DNA of 64,000 nucleotides from Siphonodentalium dalli (lineage: Eukaryota > Mollusca > Scaphopoda > Gadilida > Siphonodentaliidae). A program made the position numbers and the translations under genes. The stretch's first letter is position 1. Each line of letters begins with the position of its first letter. Shown piece by piece: positions 11,237 through 22,175 of this stretch. Location: NCBI GenBank assembly GCA_032622095.1, contig CP136069.1, positions 189,027,122 to 189,091,121 on the forward strand, given 5' to 3'. The notes under the pieces were generated by a model. It was not told the DNA's origin, did no database searches, and was given only the letters and a program-made list of their open reading frames with translations.

Positions 11237-11580
11237 ACCATTACGTAGAACATACATTCTTTTCTATCTTATTTGTGACGACAATTATGACAAGTGTCAC
11301 GCAAAATGAAAAATGGATGATTTTCCAACATCATGGCACAAATAGAAATCCAGTACATTATGATTTGACAACATCACATTTGTTTGATAAACAATTTAAC
11401 ACTGGGTGTATGTGCAGATAGCAAAATTATGGTGAACAAGTATGTCAATTGCAGCAAACGATCGGCTCAGTCGCGGATTGGTTAATAATATCTGCTAATA
11501 ATTATTTGATTGACAGACGTGGAAGGGCCCACTGCGCATGTGGTGCACGCGACACAATTGTGGGTTGCGTTGAATCGACG

Positions 11581-11701
11581 AACAGTCACATAATCCATTT
11601 CCGAGCATCCTTCCCAGATAATAGTATAGGAGTCCCGCGACAACATTAATTATTGAGCACCAAACTCAGCTCCAAGTCTAACGTTTCTGTGTGTTCGCTT
11701 A
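11581..11701 (+). repeat. Dispersed repeat, copy 1 (copy 2 at 13013-13132)
   Basis: About 120 bp with clear similarity to 13013-13132, for example CCCGCGACAACATTAATTAT here against CCCGCGACACCATTAATTAT there. Element A1 starts at the end of this copy (TTCGC then TTAA). The other copy reads CTCGCTTGAG at that point and has no insertion. Confidence 0.75.
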
Positions 11702-12131
11702 ACCCTTTCAGTGCCAGGTCCGATTTTTGTATCAACTGATATACCCTGTGCCAATGCATTCTCTTATATATACGAGTCGACCATAGGTCGCCTCGCATAT
11801 ATAAGAGAATGCATTGGCCTAACAATATTTCATCATTTGTTATTATTTTTTACAATTTTTTACAATTTTAATAATCTTTTCTTATATTCTTTAACAGACT
11901 TATTTTGTAGGTTTAGTGCCAGGGAATCTTACGTTTTTCATGGGCATCAAAATTATTACTATGAATACTTGGTGATAGTGTTGAGTTATAGCATGCCCCT
12001 AAGGTTTTATCCAGTTTGTTTTTAAATTCGCTATAGTATGCTTAAGCATACCCAAAAAAATCTAAATTAGGGCCGATTTTACACTGTAAATTAGGGCCGA
12101 TGAGATTGGCCCCTGGCACTGAATGGGTTAA
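11699..12131 (+). mobile_element. Element A1, piggyBac-like short TTAA element
   Basis: TTAA (11699-11702) plus CCCTTTCAGTGCCAGG on the left mirrors CCTGGCACTGAATGGG plus TTAA on the right (12128-12131). TTAA duplication with CCC termini is the established signature of piggyBac elements; no transposase is encoded. It carries one copy of the 33-bp-arm hairpin module (11744-11818) and an AT-rich stretch matching the inside of the two-module core of families B and C. A second copy, A2, is at 51628-52094. Confidence 0.85.
11744..11818. repeat. Hairpin module in A1
   Basis: Near-perfect palindrome with arms of about 33 bp around ATA. It is the first of the 13 modules listed under the shared-core finding. 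Confidence 0.9.
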
Positions 12132-12354
12132 TACGATTCCAAATAGGCGCGGATGTGTTATCAACGAGATAGGTAGTCCAAGTTTCATTCGACTTGAACC
12201 AGCTAGTGTCTTACGTCCATTTCCCGTGTATATATATTTATATATCGGGGTTTAGCGTTTTTAATCCGCTCACCTAAAATCCCCAAACATATAATAAGAT
12301 GTCACAATTGTGACACAAACCGGTATAATTAATCTGTGGTTTGCTTTTTCCAGA

Positions 12355-12439
12355 AAACCCCTCTAGATGAATAATATACCAATCCAGTATATACTATAAC
12401 AAGTGAATGGGAGAATCCATTCACAATAGAAAGTGTTAA
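12355..12439. mobile_element. Family D right-end fragment
   Basis: The sequence around GAATAATATACCAATCC and GAGAATCCATTCACAATAGA matches the right end of D3 (52720-52798) and ends in GTGTTAA (12433-12439). The left part is missing. Confidence 0.5.
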
Positions 12440-12442
12440 ACG

Positions 12443-12536
12443 TCGACCAAACAATACATTAATCAAATTATTAGCTAATTTATAACCCATCGACCAAACA
12501 ATACATTAATCAAATCATTAGTTAATTTAGAACCCA
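12443..12536 (+). repeat. 47-bp tandem duplication
   Basis: Two copies of TCGACCAAACAATACATTAA plus following sequence start at 12443 and 12490, with a few mismatches. Confidence 0.9.
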
Positions 12537-12539
12537 AGA

Positions 12540-13012
12540 TTATATTTCAGTGGACGCGAGACATGTAGAATGCGTTGAACCCACCAAGATGATATAGTCG
12601 TGGGATTATATATCCAGATCTGATTAGATACCGAAATCGGCGGCTGGGTTAGTATCGACACCAGATCGGTTGGCTGATTCTCGACTTTTCGAAATAGCGC
12701 GAATTTGTATCGATGTCTCGTTCTGTGTATATATAGATAACACTGTGGATTACACCAGTAGTCTTAAACGCCACATATTGTGTTGCTCGGCTCATATTTT
12801 GCAGATCGCAAATTGGCAAGTCGTCAGTGACTTGTGATTTAATTGGTAATCACCATTTTGAAGAGAGAAATATAATTTAATTTACATTTTCATTGCCATG
12901 TGGCGTCCAAATTCATGCGGTTGTTGTCGGGGGTTAACGAGTATCGCCACAGTCCATGTCGAAATTAAATTCTAGGCGAAATCCCTGATTCGCAGGACAC
13001 TACAATGAACCC
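12540..13012. other. No gene recognised
   Basis: Unassigned AT-rich sequence between the 47-bp duplication and the second dispersed-repeat copy. Confidence 0.4.
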
Positions 13013-13132
13013 CAGTCACATAACCCATATCCGCACATATCATCCCAGCACATAGTAGGAATCCCGCGACACCATTAATTATTGAGGACCAATCCCGGCC
13101 CCAAGCCTACCGTTCTGTGAGCTCGCTTGAGT
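13013..13132 (+). repeat. Dispersed repeat, copy 2
   Basis: Partner of 11581-11701. It lacks element A1 at the corresponding site. Confidence 0.75.
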
Positions 13133-14370
13133 ACACCACTGTACAACGTAAATCAATACCAACTCTCCCACGATAACTCTCCCATGAGTTCGAACACCAA
13201 AAGCACAAACAATTCATGAACAATTCTTCGCAATGCATACTTCTCCAGGGAGCGTTCTCCCGTTCATTCAATGTGCTGTGAGTTTGTTCCTTAATAAATC
13301 TGATACCCGATTATATATTGTAAAACGTTACCGGTATATCATACGTAAGTATGACAAAAATCAATAAATCATTTCTGTTTAAAATAAAAAAAACATGTTT
13401 GTAAGTAAGACTTATGCTAAATTTGTATTTTCACTGTCGACTTGTATGAAGTATTTAGTGCATACTTGTATACGACTGAGCTTCTGTGTTACTTGTATTC
13501 GGTTATTATGATCATACGCTAGCGTAATTAACTAACCAAAGAAAAACAACTCACATAAGGGTATAGCTGTGATTCCCTGGTATTCACTCCAAATAAGATT
13601 CACATGAGCCTATATTTCCTGGGTTGATTATCAATAATTACACTCCGTACAGAACGGTTCGTCTAAAGAATGGACCCCGATCGTAATTTCGAGTATAAAC
13701 ACTATATGGAGAAGCGTGTCCATTCCATAGTTGTTCTTTCATTCATAAGGTGGCACCGTGTCGATTTCAACGAAAATCGACGAACAACGTCATCGTGTAA
13801 ATTTCCCCATTGACCGAGTTCGCCTGAATGTATCTTCTGCTTTGTTCATAGTTATGTGTTTCCTTTCGATTCCCGGAAATAGTATGATATTTATGGATTA
13901 TCACATGCATGTATGTACTATGCAGTTTTATGATAACAATTCCATATTAAATATATGTTATTTCGTTTCGCTCAGTACCCACAATACCAAGGGACGTACA
14001 TTAAAGCACAATCGAACGGTACATTCGTGATGTCATTCTTATTATATTTCATATCAGGAATTTCGATCACTTTTCACTCGCCCCGATGGGTGTAGACTGT
14101 AGTTACTATATAGTGTCGTTATTTACTGTGTCTTATTTTCTCAATAAAAGGTAAACTACCGCTATATGGATGAACATAATTATATTGTAATTCAATACTC
14201 ATTGCAATACCAGTAATCGATTACGACATTAATGCTTTAAGCCCACCGATCTACTGTGCGACAAAAGTGCTCGAAAAAATGCAGTGTCGTATTAGTTAAT
14301 AATTGGTGACGTCACAAAATCAGATATAGTCTATATACGACCCAAAGCGTCCGGCTTTGGTTCGTTATTA
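13133..14370. other. No gene recognised
   Basis: Only one 90-codon frame (13758-14030) without recognisable domains. Confidence 0.4.
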
Positions 14371-14521
14371 AAGAAATGACTTGCAGATCGATTAGGGTCG
14401 TTTGATTTTGATCGGCAGAGTAATTACACGAATTGTGAGCAGGGATTCACACGAACTTTGTTTAATTACTCTGCATGCCGATCAAAACCAATAACCCCAA
14501 GCGATCTGCAAGTCATTTCTT
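14371..14521. repeat. Fold-back element with arms of about 55 bp
   Basis: AAGAAATGACTTGCAGATCG (14371) pairs with the sequence ending at 14521. The arms run inward through a GATCGGCAGAGTAATTA block with scattered mismatches to a 36-nt loop. Confidence 0.9.
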
Positions 14522-14559
14522 ATAATCACATACCAGTATATATTTAAAAGATCATTAAT

Positions 14560-15190
14560 ATTTATACCCCCACTTTCGAAGAAAATGGGGGGTATACTGG
14601 ATTGACTGCGTCTGTTCGTCACACTTTCTCCCTCCGTGCGTGCGTCCGTCCGACCTCATAACTCGAACAACTATGAACCGATTTCAATAATTTTGTGTAT
14701 GCAATCTCCTTAGGACCGCCTCTCCGCATGATGCTAATTGCGGTGCGGTCCGACTTCTTTTTTTAAGTTACGCCTTACTTTTCGACTTATTTTGACTTAG
14801 AAAATTCTGTCCGACTTAATAACTTTAACAAATATGAACCGATTTCAATAATTTTTGGTATACATCCTTCTCACAACACCCTCTCTACACGATGCGGCTC
14901 AGGGTTGGCTCGGACTGTTTTTTCTTAACATTACACTTCATTTTCGACTTATTTTGACTTAGAACATTTTGGGATTTTTTTTTTGTGGATGCTTTTCCCC
15001 CTGGAGTTGTGTGCCTTCTTAGCAGAAGTTTGGGTTGACTGACGAAACACTCGACAAAAGCCTTCTTAGATGTTACGGCTGCGTTTCATTTTCTACCCTT
15101 TTTTGGGGTTTCTGCAATCATTCGAACAAATATGAACCAATTTGAATATTTTTTTCTGTACAAGCTTCTTGCGACACCTTATCGATATTA
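14560..15190 (+). repeat. Hairpin/CGTCCG repeat followed by a diverged tandem array
   Basis: TATACCCCC pairs with GGGGGGTATA (14562-14595), then comes a GTGCGTGCGTCCGTCC tract (14634-14650). Downstream, a unit containing GAACCGATTTCAATAATTTT recurs near 14675 and 14835, and in diverged form near 15130. CGACTTATTTTGACTTAGAA recurs near 14785 and 14945. Architecture matches 610-780. Confidence 0.65.
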
Positions 15191-15420
15191 TTAATCCAAT
15201 TTAATCTTTAAAGTTAAAAATATTGTTTGTTGGGTTTTACGGATAATGCGGGTTGAATTTGCCACGGTGGGGGTATGCTAGTACGCGAATGCACACCTCT
15301 TGTTTGAACAACTTTTCAAATCTACCACAACAATTGTTAGTAACATATTGTTCAAATTCCAACACACTTAATTGAATTGAACAGAGTCTCCCAATAACAA
15401 CATGCAGCATGCGCGCACAG
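15191..15420. other. No gene recognised
   Basis: Minus-strand open frame of 86 codons (15237-15497) without a known domain. Confidence 0.35.
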
Positions 15421-15550
15421 GATCGGCTTGAAGTGACGTGCATGGGTGGTTCACAGCTCTGTGTGAAGTGGACACCACGCAGCGAGCGCGTGCACACGAT
15501 CGGCTTGAAATGACTAGGTGTTCATCGCTTTTTATGAAGTGTCCACTTCA
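15421..15550 (+). repeat. 77-bp imperfect tandem duplication
   Basis: GATCGGCTTGAARTGAC starts at 15421 and 15498. Both copies end in a TGAAGTGKMCAC block. Confidence 0.7.
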
Positions 15551-16099
15551 GTTATTGCCTGACAAACGTCGGAAACGTTCCGGTAACCGTATGGCAAAAT
15601 GTACTGATTCTTACGGGCGCTATTAAACTGTGTGAATATATAGAGGGTGTATGATTGTATGTATATGAATGAACCATTTGGGTTGCGTTTTCAATAATAT
15701 TGGATACTCAAAGTGTGGGCATTATGTCGTAGGGTCAATATCTAAACGTGCTTCCACTTGCATAACACTTGTGCGAACGTCCCAGAATGCAGCCATTGTG
15801 CATGCGCCCTTCTCTCCTCAAGATGCGTGCGCTTCGGGCGGTAGGTCGTGTAAACACCAACAACAACGTACCCGATGTGACTGTTTCTTATAATTTGAGA
15901 TAATTCAGTTGACACACTTTGTCATAATCTACATGATATTATGTGGCATTCTCAACGGAAAACCATTTTAAATTCATTTCATAAATTGAGGACACCGAGA
16001 AATCGAATTAGTGTTGCAAGATTTGTGTATAACTGGGTTCATTGACTGGAAAATTAATACTCCGCACAGCGCAAGCTAATGGATATTTGTGCTGGGCCG
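15551..16099. other. No gene recognised
   Basis: Short open frames only. A sequence at about 15550 resembling a hammerhead core was considered and rejected. Confidence 0.35.
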
Positions 16100-16275
16100 A
16101 TTCTCCCACACGCACAGAATCAACGCCAACCTACTTCCGGGTAACACAGATAACACTCCTGCAACATACTTTCAGATAAGATGCCATAACGTTTCTGAAT
16201 TCTAGCGGTAACAAATTGCGAGTGAATCCCTACACGAGCACAATCAACGCCAACTTACTTCAATGTAGGTAACAT
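16100..16275 (+). repeat. Diverged tandem pair, about 123 bp apart
   Basis: AATCAACGCCAACYTACTTC occurs near 16117 and again near 16241 in similar context. Confidence 0.55.
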
Positions 16276-16345
16276 GATTTCAACGTAGGTGTATAACATG
16301 CGTCTGAATTATTACGCCCCCGGGTGTATACTAACGTAGAAATGA

Positions 16346-16400
16346 TTGTATCGCATGGGCGCTGGGCGTTTTATTTATAGAAATGGGAATTTTTGGTACA
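16346..16400 (+). repeat. Dispersed repeat shared with 46596-46660
   Basis: GGGCGTTTTATTTATAGAAA and the following GGGAATTTTTGG match the reverse complement of the sequence near 46610-46655. Next to it, CAATTTGCAGTAGGTC-type sequence appears twice (about 16433 and 16634) with following TTTGCGGA blocks. Confidence 0.65.
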
Positions 16401-16865
16401 CACTAAACGTTGTAGTGCGACGCCGAGGTCGACAAATTGCAGTAGGTCCCCTATTTGTGGAGATTTATTTGCGGAAATCTCGAATTCGCAGAGGTCCCTT
16501 AAAATGGTCGAAATATGTTGATTTTAATGAGGGAACGGGTGCGTATATCTCATTTGATACGTATTTTAAAGATGTTAGTCGGATACAGCCGAGTCAGCCA
16601 CCGGTTCGTTAATTATGTGCTGATCGGTGTGACAATTTGCAGTAGGTCTCTATTTGCGGATATCCATTTGCGGAGGTCCCCGAATTCAACAGAAGTGATA
16701 ACGCTGAGAAAATGCAGTGATATGACACACGCTTTACTCATAGCTGGGTGTATATTTGATATTCCATGCAATCATTAGTTAACTTATACATCGACACAGA
16801 ATTTCTGAGCTGATAATTTGGTACGAACCGGGTACACATGGTTCAGTCGGGTGTGACCTCTTTAA

Positions 16866-17101
16866 TTAACCCTTTCTATTCTAAATGGTTTCACCCATTT
16901 AGGTATATATTGAAATGGTCTATTATTCATTTGGAGGTGTTCAGCATAAATTAGCAGTCGAAATGATAATACAAATGCTGAAGGATTCATATTCATTGGT
17001 GGGGAATGTTCAGATAATAAGCTCAACACACGACGTTTGTTGAACTTATTATCTGAACATTTCCTATGTCGTCAACGAGCATCTAGGTACGAAAGGGTTA
17101 A
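16866..17101. mobile_element. Element D1, TTAA-flanked
   Basis: TTAA-CCCTTTCTATTCTAAATGG on the left and a diverged complement ending CGAAAGGG-TTAA on the right. An internal palindrome near 17008-17070 contains TTGTTGAACTTATTATCTGA. Non-coding. CCC termini with TTAA suggest mobilisation by a piggyBac-type enzyme. Confidence 0.8.
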
Positions 17102-19334
17102 ATATGCATTATCAGAATTAACGCTCCTAAAGTACTATTTCTTTTGCATCGGGGGTAAAAAATATTTGATTCGAGTCGAGGAACCCACCCATCAAAGCTG
17201 AGACTGGTCAGATATCGATTTTTAAAGTTTGTTATTTCTCGAGATGTGCAATTATTTGTGGCACAGAAAAACGTCGTGAAACGGACGGTCGCGGACAAAA
17301 TTTCGGATGAAGATGGATAACTCTAAAATTAAGTGGTAACACGGCAAAATTTCGTGATACTCAAGTGAGTATATTTCGTTGCACAAAATGTTGATAAATA
17401 ACACGTTTTGGGATATTTGATACCATAGTATCAGTGGTTAGCATTATTCTGTTGCAATTAATTTATTTTGATAACTAAAGCGTATTTTGAAGAAATGTTG
17501 CTGTTGTATCTTGATGATATGGGGACCGTCTGATCGGATTGAGTACCTTTAAAGACCATATAGATATAAGCAGCTTCGCAATTTCCCACCATAAATAAGT
17601 CATGGTCGATTTGAAGAAATGCATTCGTATCTTGTCTGAGAAGTCTGTCTATTAAATTAGTTTATATCCGCTTCAAAAAGACTTGGATCGCCTAAAATCG
17701 TGACGAAAGAAAGAAACAGTAAGACTTGGTTCGTTGTATATATAGTAAACCGTGGTGATATTCCACCCCAATTAAAGTGAGATACTAATAGTTTTGTACG
17801 TTTCGAAGAATAGTATCAAAACTTTTGTCTATATGGATACGAGTGATTACAATTGAATGGTCACCGAATGTGTTGAGCGCTCGTTCGGTGACTGCATGAT
17901 TTGTCAAGGTTAATTATGAGTGAGCAGTATTACAATTGAAATGTGTTTACGCCTTAGGCGTTATGAGTGAAATAGATCACTTTAGCCAGTCTGCTTACAG
18001 CGCATGATGGTTCCACAACAAATATATTATACAAAAGTATAGCATACAATAAAGGCAAAAACAGAAGAAAAAAAACGAAAAACAAAAAAATATGATATAT
18101 ACACACGAATAGATCATTGTATATTATATTACTTTGTCATGATACAAATTGATTCATGTTATATCCATGTCATGTATTAGGTATTGTTCCATACTTTCAG
18201 AGGGTTTTTTTCCCCAAAGAATGGGTTTCATCTCTGTTTTAACGCAGGAATAATACCAGCCGTTTGTGATATGCCACTTTACTGATTTTGCACAATAAAG
18301 CGCAGACTCTGGCTATTTGCATAAATTTATGTTGTAATTTATAGTAGAAGGGTATATATATAGACTAGTATTTAATATCGGTAAACTCATTATAGTATTG
18401 CATGAGCCGTGGAAGTGTTAAATCGCGGTGGGAGATTGCGTGGCCTATAACCTAATTAGTTACCAGACCTCTATTGAGATCCTTAAGAGTTGATTGGACC
18501 ATGAGCTAATAATCCTGTGATTTGTGGGACGATATTGCAAAGTGAAGAGGCTCAGGGGAGACGATTTGGGAACCCAGACAGCCGAAGTATTGTTCTCTGC
18601 TAGCACACCGTCTGGTCGTGGACCTGATTGGATATTGTGAGAGCCGGTTGTCTGCCGGTCGCCCATCGTAGAACCACCACTCCGGGTAATTAAAGCAGAA
18701 AGGTGTGACGTAAAATCGATCGGAGGGGCGATAATCACGTCACGGAATTATATAAGTGTAAATTCCCTCACAAAATGATCGGTGCGGTTATCATTCGTTG
18801 TGGTTGTCGGGAGGTCAATGTCAGCACAATGTATGGAATGTTGTCCGTCTGCTTTATCCTTTATCACATAATTAGCTTCTAAACCCGGCCTCATATTGAT
18901 TAGAAAGACTCACGTGTATTATCGGCACGCACAGTGACATAAAAGCTTAGCGCAATGATGTCGATGTCTATTTCGGAACTTTATTACTATGTTAATTAGA
19001 ATATAATTATGATATTCGATTTGTGTTGGGTTATTTAGTGTTGACTCTGAGGTAAACATGTGTGATAAGGGTGGTTGAGCAAATTTGTGAACACGAAAGG
19101 ACACATTTAAAAAGGAACTGTATTTTTTTTTTATTGAAGGTGTCTTTACTTCATCTTTGGTTGTGATAAGGAAATCAAAATTAATTTGTTTTAATCCCCA
19201 CCGTTTCGAGATCGTTTTTCCTTGCTAAAATGTGATTAATTTATCAAATGTATCTGAAATTCGTCGCTATTCTATTCGAAATTGATTAACCTCGGTTAAT
19301 AAATTTCGTATATAATTGCGACTCATTAGAGATA
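17102..19334. other. No gene recognised (2.2 kb)
   Basis: AT-rich. The longest minus-strand open frame (18460-18738, 92 codons) has no recognisable domain. Confidence 0.45.
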
Positions 19335-19976
19335 ATCTAGTTATGTACTGAATGGAATCTTCCATTCTGTTATAATAGTATACGCCAGAATGGTCTATTG
19401 TTTATCTGGGGGGTCCAAGGGGATGTTAAAGACATATTAAATACACATTATGGACGTGTTCGGGTACGTGAAACTGATGCATTAGTACTCAGGCGCTATG
19501 CCAACATGGGGAATGTAGCATTCCACTAGCATCGCCCAAAATATGAAAGAAATCGACCATACAACGCCATAGAAAACACTGTCTGAACTACGCTCAATTG
19601 TAAATATTTACATCTCGATTCGGGACGCAACAATCGGCGATAAACTAACACAAATGATTTCGACATCAATATTCATTGCAGGTAATAAATATATAAGACT
19701 GACGGTGTGTGTTGTAAATTTGGATTAATATTCATAAAAATAACTACTTTGGGTAAAATTATTCTCCATTTGTATTTGATCACACAACCACCGGAGTGTT
19801 TCACATCACTTTAAGGAAATATACATGAAAGCATATAATACAACAGCAGTAGGTTTCATATTCATTTGTGAGAAATGTTCATAATAATTTCAACAAAACG
19901 CCCTAAGGACTTATTATCTGAACATGTCCAAGATTCGAGCAACTCTTCAATGGATATTTAGTAAAAATGGGGTTAA
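19335..19976. mobile_element. Family D element split by element F1
   Basis: The part left of F1 (TGAATGGAATCTTCCATTCT, then GGTCTATTGTTTATC) matches the left half of D1/D2. The part right of F1 (TTCATATTCATTTGTGAG, the TTATTATCTGAAC palindrome, end GGGTTAA at 19970-19976) matches the right half. The left terminus is eroded. Order and orientation agree with a single D element into which F1 jumped. Confidence 0.65.
19426..19814 (+). mobile_element. Element F1, TTAA-flanked, nested in D
   Basis: TTAA-AGACATATTA on the left (19426) and CACATCACT-TTAA on the right (19811-19814). Copies F2 (47487-47868) and F3 (36643-37025, reversed) share the interior, including GCTACATTCC-type and CGGGACGCAAC blocks. 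Non-coding. Confidence 0.8.
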
Positions 19977-19984
19977 CAGCAACT

Positions 19985-20143
19985 TACCACGTTGATTTCT
20001 ATGTAATTTACCTTTAGATTGTTATTTCAGATTGGGATTTAACGTTGATTGCTATGTCATTTACCTCTAGAGTATGGTTTCATATTGGGATTTAACGTTG
20101 ATTTTTATGTACTTTACCTTTAAATTATGGTTTCATATCTCGA
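19985..20143 (+). repeat. 53-bp tandem repeat, three copies
   Basis: ACGTTGATT recurs at 19989, 20042 and 20095, each copy followed by CTATGTNATTTACCT-type sequence and a TTCATATT block. Confidence 0.9.
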
Positions 20144-20265
20144 CGTTTTCAGTTTTAATAGTGGAGGAAAACTGCACAAAGTTTAATATTACACAGTGCA
20201 TGCTGTGGTCATCCATACCGGTAACCAACTGGAAAATGTTCTCATGTGGATACATTTACGTGTAA
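20134..20265 (-). mobile_element. Diverged SINE remnant
   Basis: CAGTTTTAATAGTGGAGGAA and the following AACTGCACAAAG match the central part of the SINE at 25774-26091, and CATGTGGATAC matches its B-box flank. Too eroded to set ends. Confidence 0.5.
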
Positions 20266-20623
20266 CATGCAACGTTCGTTACTAGAGTACATTTTCGTTA
20301 TCGGACACCTTTCGCACAATGAACTATCGTATTGATAAGAAATACGAATAGGGTAATACGTCATTATAATTCGTGTTCTTTCTATCAGTTGTAGTTTTGT
20401 CATATCCGTAGTTACGATTACGGGTTCGAGAACACAAACGTGGGCACATGAGCTTTGCATTCAATAATCGAGCCTACCATGCACTGGCTATGACCTGTTC
20501 CCAACGTACAATAATCACGACAAGCAGAGCCATACCACATTACAGCAATTCTATTTGTTTTTTATTTTGCACATCATCATGATGTAGATATACAGAGAAC
20601 TATATCATATAAGCAGACGGCAC

Positions 20624-21030
20624 TATTAGAGACCTTTCGCAAAAATTACAATTACGATTACGGATAGGAATTATTGTCCTCGTAAGGTGGACACCATCAT
20701 AATTTACCTACGATTACTGCATGATGAGACGGCATATATATACCCCACTATATCCAGTTACACATATATTTGATGGAAAAAATTAATGTGTGTCTCGTTC
20801 AGATCCCATGTCCTTATCCGTGTGTAATACACCATATTGATAACGTTAGAGAGTCCCGAAGCAGGACCGGTGGCACATTCTTGACACATCTGCAGATAAT
20901 TAAACTACGTGGGGTATATTTTGTCTCACATAACAACCCCCGTGCGTAAAGATCGAATATTGGCCGTAGACTGGGAGGATATTTCCATATCCGTAATCGT
21001 ATTCGTGATTTTGCGAAAGGTCTCTATTGT
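20624..21030. mobile_element. Short element with TIRs of about 42 bp
   Basis: GAGACCTTTCGCAAAA then ATTACGATTACGGATA on the left (20628-20670) is mirrored near 20987-21027 with about five mismatches. No open frame and no certain target duplication. Confidence 0.7.
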
Positions 21031-21071
21031 CGCACAAACGGACTCGTATATAGTCGTCAATTCTGCGAAGA

Positions 21072-21659
21072 AGTTTTTGGAACATACGAACAAATTACGA
21101 CTACTATTTAGCTATATATTCGTAATTATTTATCAGTAACAGTTCATTATGTGAAAGTTGTCAATTATTGTAGATCGGTTTATTCCCATATGCTCTGATA
21201 CGCTACAGGTTTTGTTACTTTTTTGATATAAGTCTGAACAGAATGACAGTGAACGTGTAGTCGCAATCATGCCGTGATCAAGTGAGTAAGGGGACTTAAG
21301 TTGGCAACAGCAACACGCGTTACAGGTTATATATACCTCTCATTTATCCTAGCTATAATATGTATAGTTTTTGGAACATACGAACAAATTACGACTACTA
21401 TTTAGCTATATATTCGTAAATATTTATCAGTAACAGTTCATTATGTGAAAGTTGTCAATTATTGTAGATCGGTTTATTCCCATATGCTCTGATACGCTAC
21501 AGGTTTTGTTACTTTTTTGATATAAGTCTGAACAGAATGACAGTGAACGTGTAGTCGCAATCATGCCGTGATCAAGTGAGTAAGGGGACTTAAGTTGGCA
21601 ACAGCAACACGCGTTACAGGTTATATATACCTCTCATTTATCCTAGCTATAATATGTAT
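21072..21659 (+). repeat. 294-bp tandem duplication
   Basis: The segment starting AGTTTTTGGAACATACGAAC at 21072 repeats from 21366. The only difference I saw is TAATTATT against TAAATATT. This is a recent duplication, or possibly an assembly artefact. Confidence 0.95.
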
Positions 21660-22049
21660 ATTTACAGATGATGCATGGGAACAAGTGTACTGCACATATT
21701 CGTAATTCTTATATACAATGTATTAGTAGTATTTAATTATGCTACCAGTGCTGTTACTACCACGAGTGCATATTTTCTCGGAGAACAACCACGCATGGAT
21801 CCCCATTCATTCATTTGTAGCACTGTTCGTATAGCCATAATCAAGTCAAACAATCAACCTTGTACTTTAATGCGAGCTGAAGAGCTCCACAAATGACAAA
21901 TCAATGACTGAGAATCAAGTAAATAATAATCATCGAGTATTGAATTATTAAATGGTTACATGTCAAACAGACAGGAACGCACACGGCTCACACAGGTTAA
22001 ATCTTTAAAACCCTTTCCGACAGACGTACGAACAGAAGAAATCGTATTC
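21660..22049. other. No gene recognised
   Basis: A 73-codon open frame without domains. Confidence 0.35.
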
Positions 22050-22175
22050 ATGATTGTGGGGGGGGGGGGTGTCCAGATAATATAAGTTCAACCAATGGTC
22101 GTTTGTTGAACTTATTATTTGAACATTTCCCAAGGGAAATACTCTTCAGTGATTATTTGGTCAGTAATGGGTTAA
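22050..22175. mobile_element. Family D right half (fragment)
   Basis: Contains the GATAATATAAGTTCAAC...GTTGAACTTATTATTTGAAC palindrome (22072-22130) and ends GGGTTAA at 22175. The left half is absent. A G-run of 11 sits at 22058. Confidence 0.6.

Noticed and set aside
10990-11421. A 143-codon plus-strand open frame as a gene
   Set aside because: Most of its first third is the arm and loop of a fold-back and the next part a second inverted repeat; the remainder has no known domain.
15545-15600. Hammerhead-ribozyme-like CTGACAAACGTCGGAAAC
   Set aside because: The conserved CTGANGA core is broken (CTGACAA), and I could not form the three stems.
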